From an uncultured Psychroserpens sp. (GTDB taxonomy: Bacteria > Bacteroidota > Bacteroidia > Flavobacteriales > Flavobacteriaceae), in the NCBI GenBank assembly GCA_947488655.1, contig CANKZZ010000005.1:124001-188000 (forward strand): a stretch of DNA of 64,000 nucleotides, written 5' to 3'. A program made the translations under genes and the position numbers. Positions 8,668 through 17,607 of the stretch are shown one piece after another. A model generated the notes under the pieces. The model made no database searches. It worked only from the letters and a program-made list of their open reading frames with translations, and was not told where the DNA came from. Numbering within the stretch: the first letter of the stretch is position 1; each line of letters begins with the position of its first letter.

Positions 8668-9450
8668 ATGATAGAATTTTTAAAAAAGTATGAAGTCTGG
8701 GTATTTCTTGTACTAGGACCTTTCATAAACATTTTTTTCGTTAATGCTAGAATACAAGGTTTTATGCCTAGTTATGTATATAACACTGGTCGTTTTTGCG
8801 TTTTAATACTACTACTAATAATCATATTAAAAATCACAAAAGGCAATAAAGCAATTGTTAATTTGTTTAGACCTATGCTAAAATGGAAAATCCACTTTAA
8901 GTGGTATTTTCTATGCCTAGTTTTAGGACCAATTGTAGCACTTATTATTTTATCAATTAAAGGTTTATATTTTAATCTTAATTACAATTCATTCATTACT
9001 ATTCGCTTTACAACGTTTAAAGGGTTCATAGCGCTACTGCTTTGGGCGTTTTTAGGAGAAGTCGTTTGGGTAAGCTATTGTATTCGAGAACTATCAAAAA
9101 TTACAAAACCATTTTACGCTGGGCTAATAGTTGCTGTCTTTTGGACATTATGGTTTATTCCTATAGTACTTCTTGGAGAAGGAGTTTTCCCAAAAATTCC
9201 AATTTATTCACTATTTATATATATCTTAGGTACTGCAGGCATGTGCGCTTTTATCTATAATCAAACTAAAAGCGGACTTTGCGTTTTACTTTTACAATAT
9301 ATGTTGAATTTAACTCTAGCATCTTTTCCTATTACACCAACAAATGGAGGCGCCAATACATTTACAGCTTTTGCTGTGCTTTATCTAGTAATTATGTTAA
9401 GTTTTGTTTACCTTAAAAATCTCAAACAAAAACATTACAAAAACCAATAG
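8668..9450 (+). CDS. CPBP (CAAX/bacteriocin-processing) family integral membrane protein, motif-degraded
   Basis: 260 residues with about seven or eight hydrophobic segments and the overall layout of CPBP/Abi intramembrane proteases. The usual motif 1 (EExxxR) is present only as GEVVWVSYCIREL, with Glu131 but Val at 132. The motif 2 position (FxxxH) reads FWTLWFIP with no His. The third motif reads QYMLNL, keeping the Asn but not the His. The metal-site His residues I would expect are therefore missing, and proteolysis is doubtful. It may be a structural or immunity-like membrane protein. It lies 58 nt after the GT4 gene and 22 nt before the methyltransferase, just ahead of the synthetase genes. 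Confidence 0.65.
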   Translation: MIEFLKKYEVWVFLVLGPFINIFFVNARIQGFMPSYVYNTGRFCVLILLLIIILKITKGNKAIVNLFRPMLKWKIHFKWYFLCLVLGPIVALIILSIKGLYFNLNYNSFITIRFTTFKGFIALLLWAFLGEVVWVSYCIRELSKITKPFYAGLIVAVFWTLWFIPIVLLGEGVFPKIPIYSLFIYILGTAGMCAFIYNQTKSGLCVLLLQYMLNLTLASFPITPTNGGANTFTAFAVLYLVIMLSFVYLKNLKQKHYKNQ

Positions 9451-9472
9451 AATTAATTTAAGATAAACTTAT

Positions 9473-10336
9473 ATGAGCACTAATGTTAACTCAAATATTA
9501 TTAAAAGTACAGCTAAGACATTAGGCAACATTCTTGTGTTTTTATTACCCAATAAAGCAAGAAAGTTATCAGAAAATCGAATAACTTTAATACACAAAAA
9601 CAAGGCTAACTTAAATATAATTGAGAGGTTAATGCGCTATGCGCTTGTTCAAAAGCTCGAAACTATTGAAGATCATAAAACCGTAGCTGCAAAAAATCGT
9701 GAATTTTGGGTTAAAAATGACGCAATAGAACTTTTTAAAGAGCGAGAAAACACTTTTACAACAGACTTTTTACCTAACTGCACATTTTTATTTGATTTGC
9801 TGAAAAAGGAATTATCAAATCAACCAGAGCAATTTAACACCCTTGTAGAAATTGGAACAGGTAATGGCGACACACTAAATTATTTAAGTTCAGAATTTCC
9901 AGAAGTTAATCGTTTTATCGGTATAGATCTTAGTCCAGACCAAATAAACATTAACAAAATAAAATATAAAGAGAATCAAAAATTAGAGTTCATAGCTGCT
10001 GATGCAGTAGATTGGGTTAAAAAACACGGGCAGTCAAATACCATCTTTGTGTCATCAAGAGGTGTATTAGAATATTTTCTAGAACAAAATTTACAAAACT
10101 TCTTGAAAGATGTTAGTCAATTGGGTAAAATATACTTTGTGGCAATTGAGCCCAATGCCTCGAATCATGATTTTAAAACCACTAAAGAAACACAACTTTA
10201 CGGTAATGAACCGTCTTTCTCGCACAATTACCCTTTTCTCTTTGAAAACGCAGGATTTAAATTATGGCATTCATCACAAAATTTCTTTGATCAAGGTGGA
10301 AGCGCCAGAACTTTTATTGGAGCAAAAAACTTTTAA
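9473..10336 (+). CDS. SAM-dependent class I methyltransferase
   Basis: 287 residues. Motif I, VEIGTGNGDTLNYL, has the acidic-GxGxG SAM-binding loop at residues 126-132. GIDLSPDQI with its acidic ribose-binding residue follows about 25 residues later, and AADAVDW looks like motif II. The N-terminal 100 residues are basic and helical and probably form a substrate cap. The acceptor could be a sugar of the glycan or the nearby peptide-polyketide product; sequence does not decide. It is the last gene of the operon that begins at 5329, with 388 nt before the synthetase start. Confidence 0.8.
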   Translation: MSTNVNSNIIKSTAKTLGNILVFLLPNKARKLSENRITLIHKNKANLNIIERLMRYALVQKLETIEDHKTVAAKNREFWVKNDAIELFKERENTFTTDFLPNCTFLFDLLKKELSNQPEQFNTLVEIGTGNGDTLNYLSSEFPEVNRFIGIDLSPDQININKIKYKENQKLEFIAADAVDWVKKHGQSNTIFVSSRGVLEYFLEQNLQNFLKDVSQLGKIYFVAIEPNASNHDFKTTKETQLYGNEPSFSHNYPFLFENAGFKLWHSSQNFFDQGGSARTFIGAKNF

Positions 10337-10724
10337 TAATTAATAGATATAAATATTAAAAAATTTAATCAAATCATTAAATAATTCTTAGAATTTACAA
10401 AGCACAACACATTGATGTCTAATTTTTTAATTTAATTATAACTAATTGCTCAAACAATTAAAATTTCATAAATAAAAACGTCTTTTTTGAATCCATAAGG
10501 TCCATCATTTTCATCCGAAAAAAAGGTCGTATAACTAATTTTTTTTAGGAGTGTAAAAATTAGCTTTATGTTTATTATACTTAAGTTTGCAAGCCCCAAA
10601 AAAATCCCTCAAAATTTTTAACTATAACAATAAAAGAAACGATAACTGGGTCTAAACTTTTATAAACTGTAGTGATTTTTAGTCATTACTAATTGAGTAT
10701 ATTTATTGTAAATTATTTTGAGTA
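10337..10724 (+). other. 388-nt non-coding region upstream of the synthetase
   Basis: No ORF of note. It is very AT-rich. A small hairpin TAATTG/CAATTA (10443-10460) could end the upstream message. A TAAGTTTG element at 10582-10589 matches the TAnnTTTG core, but no TTTG is found 18-20 nt upstream. It is followed by CCCC-A7-TCCCTC (10594-10610), and a similar CCC-A4-TCCCTC follows a TAAGTTTT element ahead of 22592. TATATTTA at 10698-10705 is an alternative -7 box closer to the ATG. The synthetase operon therefore probably has its own promoter here. Confidence 0.4.
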
Positions 10725-13700
10725 ATGAAGACATCCAATCTTACATATTTATTTTTTGAGCAGGCAGCAAAATTGTATCCCAATGACGACTGTTTAATCT
10801 CAAATAATACTCATGTAACCTACAGTCAATTAGAAGAAAAAGTGTCGCATGCTTATGGCAAAATTATAGAGCATGCAAATAATGATTATATCATTGGGTT
10901 GCCAACTACTCGTGGCATAGATCAAATAGTATTTATGCTGGCTATTTTAAAATCAGGTAAAGGATACCTTCCATTAGATTTTAATTACCCAAAGCATCGA
11001 CTTCAAAATATAATAAAAAATTCTAATCTTAATTTTTGCTTTACTACAGATTTAGAAACTGAGATTGCCAGAGAATTAAACCTGCAAATTTTAAATCATG
11101 ATAATGACTTAGCAGCTTTCAATTCAAAAAAGCAAGTTGCAATGTCTCAAAATTCAGCCTATATATTATACACTTCTGGTTCTACAGGAGAGCCAAAAGG
11201 CGTATGTATGGGTCAAGAAGCTGTTGCCAATCTCATTAAATGGCAAAATATAAATTCTAAAGCTTCAAAAGGAACACGTACAATACAATTTGCTCCTCTA
11301 AGTTTTGATGTTTCTTTTCAAGAAATTATGACCACCTTAAGTACAGGTGGTACACTTGTTTTAATAAATGAAGAGCAAAGGTTAGATGTTGTTTCACTTA
11401 TAAAACTTATAAACGACCAAGCTGTAAATAGACTGTTTTTACCATTTGTGGCTTTGCAAGCTCTTGCAGAAACTGCTGTTAGTTTCAATATATTTCCTTC
11501 TAGTTTACAAGAAATAATGACTGCTGGAGAACAATTAAAAATCACACCTCAAGTACGCTCATTTTTTGAAGGACTTAACAATTGTACCCTTTATAATCAA
11601 TATGGACCAACCGAGTGTCACGTTGTTACAGAATTAAAATTAGATGGTAATCCAACAAACTGGCCTGCTTTACCAAATATTGGCAAACCAATTGACAATA
11701 CAACTATTTACATTTTAGATAAGAATCAACAAATAGTATCAAAGGGAGAAACTGGAGAATTATGTATTACTGGTCAGTGTTTAGCCGAAGGTTATCTAGG
11801 CAAAGAAGACTTAACAAAAGAAAAATTTTCTACCCTTAAACTCAAAGATTCTAATGCTATTAGAATGTATAGAACTGGAGATATAGCACGCTATTTACCT
11901 GACGGTAACATAGAGTTTCTTGGTCGTGAAGATGAACAAGTTAAAATTAGTGGTCATAGAATAGAACTTGGAGAAGTAGAAATTGCACTTAATAAACTAC
12001 CAAACGTAAAGCAAGCGGTTGTTGTTGCAAGCACACAATTATCTGCTCAAGCACAATTAATTGCTTACCTGCAATCTAATGATAGCTCTACCGATGTTTC
12101 TAATTTTAAAGAGCAAGTAAGTACTATACTTCCAAATTATATGCTACCAAGCTATTATGTTTGGTTAGAAGAATTTCCGAAGACATCAAGCGGAAAGGTT
12201 AACAAAAAAGCATTACCTGTTCCTGAGTATAAGCGACCAGATACAGCTCCTTTATATAAAAAACCAGTTTCAAAGATTCAAAAAAACATAGCCAAAATAT
12301 GGTCTGATTTATTACGAATCCCAAAAATTGGAATATCAGATAATTTTTTTGAAATGGGAGGCACTTCTCTCCTAGCCCAAAAAACGGTATCAAATTTAAG
12401 ACAACATTATAATTATGAAATTCCTATAATAAAATTATATCAACATCCAACAATTATAGAATTATCTAGTTTTTTAGAGCCTAACAAAGAGACAAAACTT
12501 AATATAAACAATACTAAGAAAAACGCTAATGCATCTCAAGATGTTGCCATAATTGGTATGGCTGGACGGTTTCCTGGTGCAGATTCTATTCAAGAGTTAT
12601 GGGATGTCTTAAAAAACGGAAAAGAAACCATTTCTTTTTTTAAACCCGAAGAGTTAGATCCTAGTATATCTCAAACACATAAAACAGATCCACTTTACGT
12701 TAGCGCGAGAGGTGTTGTGCCATCTGTAAAAACATTTGATGCAGCCTTTTTTGGCATCAACCCAAAGGTGGCAGAAGCTATGGATCCTCAACAACGTTTA
12801 TTTTTAGAAATAGCTTGGGAAGCCTTGGAGCAATCAGGTCATCTACCAGCTCATTTTGATGGTACAATTGGAGTTTATGCTGGTACAGGAATGAATACGT
12901 ATTACAAAAATAATATACTAACTAATAAAAGTGTATTAGATCGTATTGGTAGTTTTCAAGCAAGTACCATTAACGAAAAAGATTACATAGCAACAAGAAC
13001 AGCTTATCATCTTAATCTAAAAGGTCCTGCAATTGCAGTACACGCTGCATGTTCTACCTCATTACTTGCCATTGCAGAGGCTACAAATGCAATTAGAGAT
13101 GGTCGCTGTAGTGTGGCTTTAGCTGGTGGTAGTAGTATTACAACGCCAATTAACAGTGGTCATTTGTATCAAGAAGGCTCAATAATGAGTCCAGATGGTC
13201 ATTGCAAACCATTTGATGAAAATGCAAAAGGAACCGTATTTAGTGATGGCGCAGGTGTGTTATTACTTAAGAGTCTCGAGGATGCAAAAAAAGATGGAGA
13301 TATTATACATGGTGTTATTAAAGGCGTTGGTATAAATAATGATGGTGGAGACAAAGGTAGTTTCACAGCACCAAGCGTAGAGGGTCAGGCTGGAGCTATT
13401 GCTAATGCCTTATATGACGCAGATATAAATGCTTCGGAAATTAGCTATATCGAAGCACACGGAACCGCAACACCTGTTGGAGATCCTATTGAAATTGAAG
13501 GCCTTAAACTAGCTTTTGGGAACCAAGATAAAAACCAGTATTGTGCAATTGGTTCTATTAAAAGTAATATGGGACACCTTACTGCAGCAGCAGGAGTTGC
13601 AGGTGTTATTAAAACTATTTTAGCTTTAAAGCATCAACAAATTCCGCCATCATTGGGATTTGAAAAACCTAACCCGTCAATAGATTTTAGTGAGAGTCCG

Positions 13701-16700
13701 TTTTATGTAAATAATACATTAAACAATTGGAGTTCTGATAGCCCAAGAAAAGCAGGAATTAGCTCCTTTGGTGTTGGAGGCACAAACGTACATGTCATCG
13801 TCGAAGAATATCAAAATCAACAACATAAGTCTGATATAGAACGACCATTACAACTTATAACCTGGTCTGCCAAATCAGCAAATAGTTTAGAAGGCTACCA
13901 GGAAGTATTAGGTGAATTTTTAAATTCATCATCTAATATTTCATTGGTTGATGTTGCTCATTCTTTAAATCATACTAGAGCATCTTTTGCACATAGAAGT
14001 TTTACTATAGCAAGCAATACTAATGAAGCTCAACAAGTACTAGTTTCAAAAAATCATAAACAAATTAAAAGTAAGGAGCTTAAATTAGAACCAAGTGAAC
14101 TTGCTTTTCTTTTTCCAGGCCAAGGATCTCAATATCTTCAAATGGGTAAATCTCTTTATAAAGAAGAAAAGGTCTTTAAAGACGCTGTAGATGAATGTGC
14201 TGAGTTATTAAAAACAGATTTAAAGATAGATATCAGAACTATTATTTATCCTGAAACTAATTCCGAAGAAAATGAAAATCAATTAAAGGATACAAAGTTT
14301 ACTCAACCTGCACTATTTGTTATAGAATATGCACTTGCCAAACTTTGGATGAGTTGGGATATTAAACCAACATTGCTCTGCGGACATAGTATTGGAGAAT
14401 TTGTGGCTGCTCATCTTGCAGGAGTTTTGAATTTAAAAGACGCCTTGCATTTAATTGCAATGCGAGGAAAATTAGTTAGCGAACTACCAGGTGGCAGCAT
14501 GTTATCGGTAAGGTCTACAATTGATGAGCTTAAAAATTTAATACCATCAAGCTTGTCTATAGCTGCAATAAACTCTGATAAATTAATAGTCATTTCTGGA
14601 CCAGACGCAGATGTAGAAACATTTGTTAAAACTCTAGACCAGGAAAAAATCCCTAATAAATTATTATTAACAAGTCATGCGTTTCATTCCACAATGATGG
14701 ATCCTGTACTTGATGTTTTTGAAGCAGAAGTTAAAAAAGTAACTCTTAATGTACCTCGACTTCCTATAGTCTCTACAGTAACAGGTACATGGCTTACAGA
14801 TGATGAGGCTACTAGTGCTACTTACTGGTCTAATCATTTAAGAGCAGCTGTCAATTTTTCTGGAGCAATGGAAACCGTTTTAGGTTTAGACGACCCTGTT
14901 TTATTAGAAGTTGGTCCTGGACGTGCATTAACCACATTGTCAATGCAAAAGCAAGGCTTAAAATCTATAGCTTCAATTTCTAGTTTGACATTTCCGAAAG
15001 AAAATGAAACCGCTCATCATACTGTTTTAACTGCATTAGGAGATTTATGGATTAATGGTGTAGAGCCTAATTGGAGTTCATTTTACAATAATCAATCTAA
15101 ACAAAAAGTATGGTTACCATCTTATGTTTTTGATCGCAAACCCTGTTGGATTGATCCAGTTATAGCTGAGCCAATAATTAATACTACACAAAATAATTAC
15201 AATATGGCTACAGCGCAATTGCCTGAAGCCTCAATATCAAATGACAATACAACGTTTATGAGAAAGCCCATTATCCTTAATAAAATAGCAGAGATAATTG
15301 AAGAAAACTCTGGTTTTGAAATTAAAGACAGTGAATATAATCAAAGCTTTTTAGAGCTTGGTTTAGATTCTCTTGTTCTTACTCAAATGGCTATAAACTT
15401 AAAAAATGAGTTTAACACACCCATTTCATTTAGACAATTAAATGATGAATTTGGATCTCCAAATCTATTGGCAGAGCATCTTGATAAGGCATTACCTAAA
15501 GAGATTTTAGCTCCTGCACCTACGGTAAATCACACTCAGGTATCTACGCAAAATGTAAATGCAGTAAATCCCGTTTCTCAAAGTTTAAATTCTGAAACTC
15601 AAAATACAGCATTACATCTAATTGCTCAACAAATACAATTATTAGGTAAACAAATAGAATTAATGCAAGGCAATGGAAATACTATAACCCATACTCCATC
15701 GTCTCTTGATTCAAAGCCAGTAATGGCAACTGCTCCCACTCATTCTAAAAATGAAACTTCTGAAATACTCTCTGAAGAAGAAAAAATAGAACACCAAAAA
15801 CCATTTGGTGCAACACCTAGAATAGAAAAACTATCTACTGAGCTTAATAGCGATCAAAAAGATTTCTTAGATAATCTTATTTCGAGATATAATTCTAAAA
15901 CAGCTGGAAGCAAAGCTTATTCTCAAAAGCATCGTGCTCATATGTCAGACCCAAGAGTTGTGTCTGGATTTAAACCTTTAACCAAAGAGCTGGTATATCC
16001 TATCGTGGTAGATAAATCTTCTGGTAGTCGTTTATGGGATATTGATGGTAACGAATATTTAGATGTTTTAAATAGTTTTGGAGCTTGTCTATTTGGTCAC
16101 CAACCCGATTTTATTAAAGAAGCTATACACGAACAAGTTGAACATGGTTTTGAGGTTGGTCCTCAACATCCTTTAGCTGGTGAGGTGTGTGAGTTACTTT
16201 GCGAATTCACAAACCAAGACCGAGCTGCATTATGTAATACAGGATCTGAAGCAGTTTTAGGCGCTATGCGTATAGCAAGAACAGTAACAGGACGCTCACT
16301 AATTGTAGCTTTTACAACATCATACCATGGTATTAATGATGAAGTATTAGTTAGAGGTTCTAAAAAATTAAAATCGTTTCCTGCAGCATCTGGTATTTTA
16401 CCAGAAGCGGTTCAAAATATGTTGATTTTAGATTATGGTACCGAAGAAAGTTTAAATATTATTAAAGAAAGAGCACATGAAATTGCTGCAGTACTTGTAG
16501 AACCAGTGCAAAGTAGACGTCCAGATTTTAGACCTATTGAATTTTTAAAAGAAGTAAGAGAAATAACTAAACAATCTCAATCTGTATTAATTTTTGATGA
16601 AATTATAACAGGATTTAGAATGCATCCTGGTGGTGCTCAAGCACTTTTTGGAATTAAAGCAGATATTGGTACCTACGGAAAAGTGATTGGTGGAGGAATT

Positions 16701-17351
16701 TCTATAGGTGCAATTGTAGGTAGTAAATGGTGTATGGATTCGCTAGATGGCGGATTTTGGCAGTATGGAGATGACTCGTTCCCAGAAGCTGGTGTTACTT
16801 ATTTTGCAGGTACATTTGTACGTCATCCATTAGCACTTGCCACATGTAAAGCATCATTATTACATATGAAAGAGCAAGGTGAAGCGTTACAGGATGAATT
16901 AGCTAGAAAAATTGATGTGTTTGCCTCAGAAATTAATGATTACTTTAAATCTAATAATTTACCAATGGAAATTATGCATTATCGATCATTATGGAAATTG
17001 AGAATGCTAGAAGATGTACCTTATGCAGAGTTACTATTTGTTTTAATGAGAGAAAAAGGAATTCATGTTTGGGATGGTTTCCCATGTTATATGACTGCTG
17101 CTTATACCGAAGATGATTTAACACGTTTAATAAATACATTTAAAGACTGTGTTGACGAGCTCATCTCAGCTAGCTTTTTTGGATCAGATTCAAAAATAAA
17201 TTCAACTAATAACTCCTCAAAAAAACTTACTAATCAATTAAATCAACCTCCAATTAAAGGTGCGCGATTAGGTATGGATAAACTTGGAAATCCTGCATGG
17301 TTTGTTCCTGACGCAGAACAAGTTGGCAAGTTTATACAAATTGATTTATAA
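10725..17351 (+). CDS. Hybrid NRPS-PKS with C-terminal aminotransferase: A-T-KS-AT-ACP-AMT
   Basis: 2208 residues. The adenylation domain (about 1-500) has YTSGSTGEPKG near 148, YGPTE near 291, YRTGD near 382 and SSGKVNKKAL near 487. The first carrier has GGTS with Ser548. The ketosynthase (about 604-1030) has Cys776, His912 and His951. The acyltransferase (about 1125-1430) has GHSIGE with Ser1222 and HAFH at 1318-1321, the malonyl-type signature. The second carrier has GLDS with Ser1549. A Gln/Asn/Thr-rich linker leads to a class III PLP aminotransferase (about 1700-2150) with Lys1986 in GKVIGGG. There is no condensation domain, so this is a loading/extension protein: activate an amino acid, extend it with malonate, then convert the beta-keto to a beta-amino group. 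No ketoreductase or dehydratase is present. All catalytic residues looked for are intact. Confidence 0.95.
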   Translation: MKTSNLTYLFFEQAAKLYPNDDCLISNNTHVTYSQLEEKVSHAYGKIIEHANNDYIIGLPTTRGIDQIVFMLAILKSGKGYLPLDFNYPKHRLQNIIKNSNLNFCFTTDLETEIARELNLQILNHDNDLAAFNSKKQVAMSQNSAYILYTSGSTGEPKGVCMGQEAVANLIKWQNINSKASKGTRTIQFAPLSFDVSFQEIMTTLSTGGTLVLINEEQRLDVVSLIKLINDQAVNRLFLPFVALQALAETAVSFNIFPSSLQEIMTAGEQLKITPQVRSFFEGLNNCTLYNQYGPTECHVVTELKLDGNPTNWPALPNIGKPIDNTTIYILDKNQQIVSKGETGELCITGQCLAEGYLGKEDLTKEKFSTLKLKDSNAIRMYRTGDIARYLPDGNIEFLGREDEQVKISGHRIELGEVEIALNKLPNVKQAVVVASTQLSAQAQLIAYLQSNDSSTDVSNFKEQVSTILPNYMLPSYYVWLEEFPKTSSGKVNKKALPVPEYKRPDTAPLYKKPVSKIQKNIAKIWSDLLRIPKIGISDNFFEMGGTSLLAQKTVSNLRQHYNYEIPIIKLYQHPTIIELSSFLEPNKETKLNINNTKKNANASQDVAIIGMAGRFPGADSIQELWDVLKNGKETISFFKPEELDPSISQTHKTDPLYVSARGVVPSVKTFDAAFFGINPKVAEAMDPQQRLFLEIAWEALEQSGHLPAHFDGTIGVYAGTGMNTYYKNNILTNKSVLDRIGSFQASTINEKDYIATRTAYHLNLKGPAIAVHAACSTSLLAIAEATNAIRDGRCSVALAGGSSITTPINSGHLYQEGSIMSPDGHCKPFDENAKGTVFSDGAGVLLLKSLEDAKKDGDIIHGVIKGVGINNDGGDKGSFTAPSVEGQAGAIANALYDADINASEISYIEAHGTATPVGDPIEIEGLKLAFGNQDKNQYCAIGSIKSNMGHLTAAAGVAGVIKTILALKHQQIPPSLGFEKPNPSIDFSESPFYVNNTLNNWSSDSPRKAGISSFGVGGTNVHVIVEEYQNQQHKSDIERPLQLITWSAKSANSLEGYQEVLGEFLNSSSNISLVDVAHSLNHTRASFAHRSFTIASNTNEAQQVLVSKNHKQIKSKELKLEPSELAFLFPGQGSQYLQMGKSLYKEEKVFKDAVDECAELLKTDLKIDIRTIIYPETNSEENENQLKDTKFTQPALFVIEYALAKLWMSWDIKPTLLCGHSIGEFVAAHLAGVLNLKDALHLIAMRGKLVSELPGGSMLSVRSTIDELKNLIPSSLSIAAINSDKLIVISGPDADVETFVKTLDQEKIPNKLLLTSHAFHSTMMDPVLDVFEAEVKKVTLNVPRLPIVSTVTGTWLTDDEATSATYWSNHLRAAVNFSGAMETVLGLDDPVLLEVGPGRALTTLSMQKQGLKSIASISSLTFPKENETAHHTVLTALGDLWINGVEPNWSSFYNNQSKQKVWLPSYVFDRKPCWIDPVIAEPIINTTQNNYNMATAQLPEASISNDNTTFMRKPIILNKIAEIIEENSGFEIKDSEYNQSFLELGLDSLVLTQMAINLKNEFNTPISFRQLNDEFGSPNLLAEHLDKALPKEILAPAPTVNHTQVSTQNVNAVNPVSQSLNSETQNTALHLIAQQIQLLGKQIELMQGNGNTITHTPSSLDSKPVMATAPTHSKNETSEILSEEEKIEHQKPFGATPRIEKLSTELNSDQKDFLDNLISRYNSKTAGSKAYSQKHRAHMSDPRVVSGFKPLTKELVYPIVVDKSSGSRLWDIDGNEYLDVLNSFGACLFGHQPDFIKEAIHEQVEHGFEVGPQHPLAGEVCELLCEFTNQDRAALCNTGSEAVLGAMRIARTVTGRSLIVAFTTSYHGINDEVLVRGSKKLKSFPAASGILPEAVQNMLILDYGTEESLNIIKERAHEIAAVLVEPVQSRRPDFRPIEFLKEVREITKQSQSVLIFDEIITGFRMHPGGAQALFGIKADIGTYGKVIGGGISIGAIVGSKWCMDSLDGGFWQYGDDSFPEAGVTYFAGTFVRHPLALATCKASLLHMKEQGEALQDELARKIDVFASEINDYFKSNNLPMEIMHYRSLWKLRMLEDVPYAELLFVLMREKGIHVWDGFPCYMTAAYTEDDLTRLINTFKDCVDELISASFFGSDSKINSTNNSSKKLTNQLNQPPIKGARLGMDKLGNPAWFVPDAEQVGKFIQIDL

Positions 17352-17363
17352 ACATAAAATACT

Positions 17364-17438
17364 ATGGCAGCCGAAGTTATAGAATTAGTCAATAACGGAA
17401 AAATCTCGGTAGTGAAAAAAAACAGGAATGATTTATAA
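17364..17438 (+). pseudogene. 24-codon ORF between the synthetases, possibly a docking-domain remnant
   Basis: ATG 17364 opens 24 codons ending at TAA 17436-17438. The peptide begins MAAEVIELVNNGKIS, which faintly resembles the first helix and strand of TubC-type N-terminal docking domains found ahead of condensation domains. An A8 run at 17415-17422 lies inside. Losing one A would extend the frame to TGA at 17497-17499 (44 residues). It could be a decayed docking domain detached from the next gene, or chance. The rest of the 256-nt gap shows nothing else recognisable. Confidence 0.25.
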
Positions 17439-17607
17439 AGAGTTTAAAAAAAATCATCTCTATGGTAATCACCCGGTTTTCTTACCAAGTTTTAGCTGAC
17501 AATATATTAGGCAAGTCATAAAATAGTATTTGGAATATTACATATTTAAATTGAAAAGCATAAAGATTATTGCGTTACTAATTACACATTTTTTTTAATT
17601 TCACTTA

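Noticed and set aside
10705-10720. TTATTTTG as a promoter immediately before the synthetase ATG
   Set aside because: It is one base short of TAnnTTTG and would give almost no leader. Better candidates lie upstream.
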